Below, one piece after another: positions 6,384 to 8,281 of a stretch of DNA of 8,281 bases. A program made the position numbers and the translations under genes. The DNA is from an uncultured Burkholderiales bacterium. Its GTDB lineage: Bacteria; Pseudomonadota; Gammaproteobacteria; Burkholderiales; Thiobacillaceae. Position 1 is the stretch's first letter. Each line of letters starts with the position of its first letter. The notes under the pieces were generated by a model that did not search any database, was not told the origin of the DNA, and worked only from the letters and a program-made list of their open reading frames with translations. The DNA lies in contig CALAMX010000007.1 of the NCBI GenBank assembly GCA_937925755.1, forward strand, positions 1-8,281, written 5' to 3'.

Positions 6384-6849
6384 GGGCGGGATTGTAAGGG
6401 CTGACCGAGTCGCTGCGCTGATGTTGCAGCAAGCGCACGACCGCGTCCTTGAGCGCCCCTTCTGGCAGCGATGCCTGCAAATCGGCCCAGGCCTTGAGGG
6501 CCGTGGGCGCCATGCCGCGCTTCACCGGGGGTTCGGGCATGGCCCAGTCGGCCCGCACCTTGACCTGGATCGTGCGCACGGGGTCGCCAGTGGCGCTGAG
6601 CGCCGCGGCGACCGAGCGTGCTTGGCTGCGCAGCCGGGCGGCGGCGGTCCCGTGGGCACAAAAGACCACGGCGGTGTCGCCCTGCAGGGCGACCAGCCGG
6701 CAGACGCGGGCCACGCCCGGCGGCACGCTGCGCGAGAGTATACGGTTTAGCTCGGCGAGCCGGCGTGCCTGTGGCAGGACCACGGCGAGCGCTCGCTCGC
6801 CGGCGAGCAGGCTGCGCAGCCGCTGCAGGGGCAGGGATGGGTGAGCCAT
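6373..6849 (-). CDS. DUF721 (DciA-like) protein
   Basis: A 158-residue protein starting at ATG 6847-6849; no strong ribosome-binding site is visible. Residues about 35-100 fit the DUF721 pattern: a short helix (LAELNRILSRSVPP), two strands (ARVCRLVALQGDTAVVFCAH), a helix with RLRSQA, and a closing strand TIQVKVRADW. The C-terminal third (KRGMAPTALKAWADLQASL onward) is predicted helical. DUF721 proteins include DciA, the ancestral loader/partner of the DnaB replicative helicase in bacteria lacking DnaC/DnaI. Its N-terminal domain is KH-like. A DUF721 gene near secA is common in Proteobacteria, which supports the call. It is the first gene of the operon with aroK and the beta-helix protein, and its 3' end overlaps aroK by 11 bases. 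Identity as the functional helicase loader is inferred from the family only. Confidence 0.8.
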   Translation of the reverse strand: MAHPSLPLQRLRSLLAGERALAVVLPQARRLAELNRILSRSVPPGVARVCRLVALQGDTAVVFCAHGTAAARLRSQARSVAAALSATGDPVRTIQVKVRADWAMPEPPVKRGMAPTALKAWADLQASLPEGALKDAVVRLLQHQRSDSVSPYNPAHVP

Positions 6850-6856
6850 GGCCAGC

Positions 6857-6884
6857 TTAAGAATCGGGTAGATATGCCTATGCT
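6857..6884 (+). promoter_or_regulatory. Candidate secA promoter
   Basis: TTAAGA (6857-6862) and TATGCT (6879-6884) are spaced by 16 bases on the + strand, within the only AT-richer stretch of the 101-bp gap between the divergent DUF721 and secA genes. The -10 box matches 4 of 6 and the -35 box 4 of 6. The leader would be about 60 bases. No equally clear promoter was seen for the DUF721 operon on the other strand, although AT-rich hexamers such as TATCTA are present. Confidence 0.4.
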
Positions 6885-6905
6885 AACATTCCGAGCTTGA
6901 CATCC

Positions 6906-6925
6906 CGCGCCTGAGTGCTGGCGCG
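6906..6925 (+). other. GC-rich hairpin in the secA leader
   Basis: CGCGCC (6906-6911) and GGCGCG (6920-6925) are exact inverse complements around an 8-base loop TGAGTGCT. The hairpin would lie in the secA leader, 25 bases before the start codon. No T-run follows, so it is not an intrinsic terminator. It could affect secA translation or mRNA stability, but short GC stems arise easily in DNA of this composition. Confidence 0.35.
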
Positions 6926-6950
6926 CCCACACAGATCAGACGACACCTTC

Positions 6951-8281
<1,331 letters not shown>

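Noticed and set aside
6897..6902. Perfect TTGACA hexamer as a secA -35 box
   Set aside because: At 16-18 bases downstream the sequence is GC-only (TGGCGC/GGCGCG), with no usable -10 hexamer. The TTAAGA/TATGCT pair upstream fits better.

Overview
This is an 8.3-kb stretch of GC-rich, densely coded DNA that looks like a proteobacterial chromosome. The SecA, shikimate kinase and DUF721/DciA-like proteins are of Proteobacteria type, most likely Beta- or Gammaproteobacteria. I cannot fix the genus from the sequence alone. No tRNA, rRNA, CRISPR array, transposase or integrase was seen.

Left block, + strand (1-3863): two membrane-protein genes in series. The first is cut by the window edge; it looks like the C-terminal half of a VanZ-family protein. 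The second encodes 1106 residues. Its N-terminal 440 residues appear to hold three successive VanZ-like units. The rest is an O-antigen ligase/polymerase-type (Wzy_C/WaaL-like) membrane domain, with a beta-rich, carbohydrate-binding-module-like segment inserted in its last large loop. A run of eight C lies only about 26 bases after its start codon. The pair probably acts in building or attaching a surface or exported polysaccharide. A strong hairpin after the stop probably ends the transcript.

Middle block, - strand (3945-4346): a small secreted protein with six cysteines after its signal peptide and no recognised family. It has a plausible sigma-70 promoter of its own. A perfectly abutting 17-bp tandem repeat sits in its 5' leader. 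The upstream gap is visibly richer in AT than the surroundings.

Right block, - strand (4543-6849): a three-gene operon read right to left. The order is DUF721/DciA-like protein, shikimate kinase (aroK), then an exported right-handed parallel beta-helix protein. Consecutive genes overlap by 11 and 13 bases, which suggests translational coupling. The combination is odd: replication/nucleic-acid binding, aromatic amino-acid synthesis and a secreted beta-helix protein.

Right edge, + strand (6951-8281): the first 443 codons of secA, divergent from the DUF721 operon across about 100 bp. That gap holds a candidate secA promoter and a GC-rich leader hairpin. A DUF721 gene beside secA is a familiar proteobacterial neighbourhood, but here it points away from secA and lpxC, M23 peptidase and secM are not between them.
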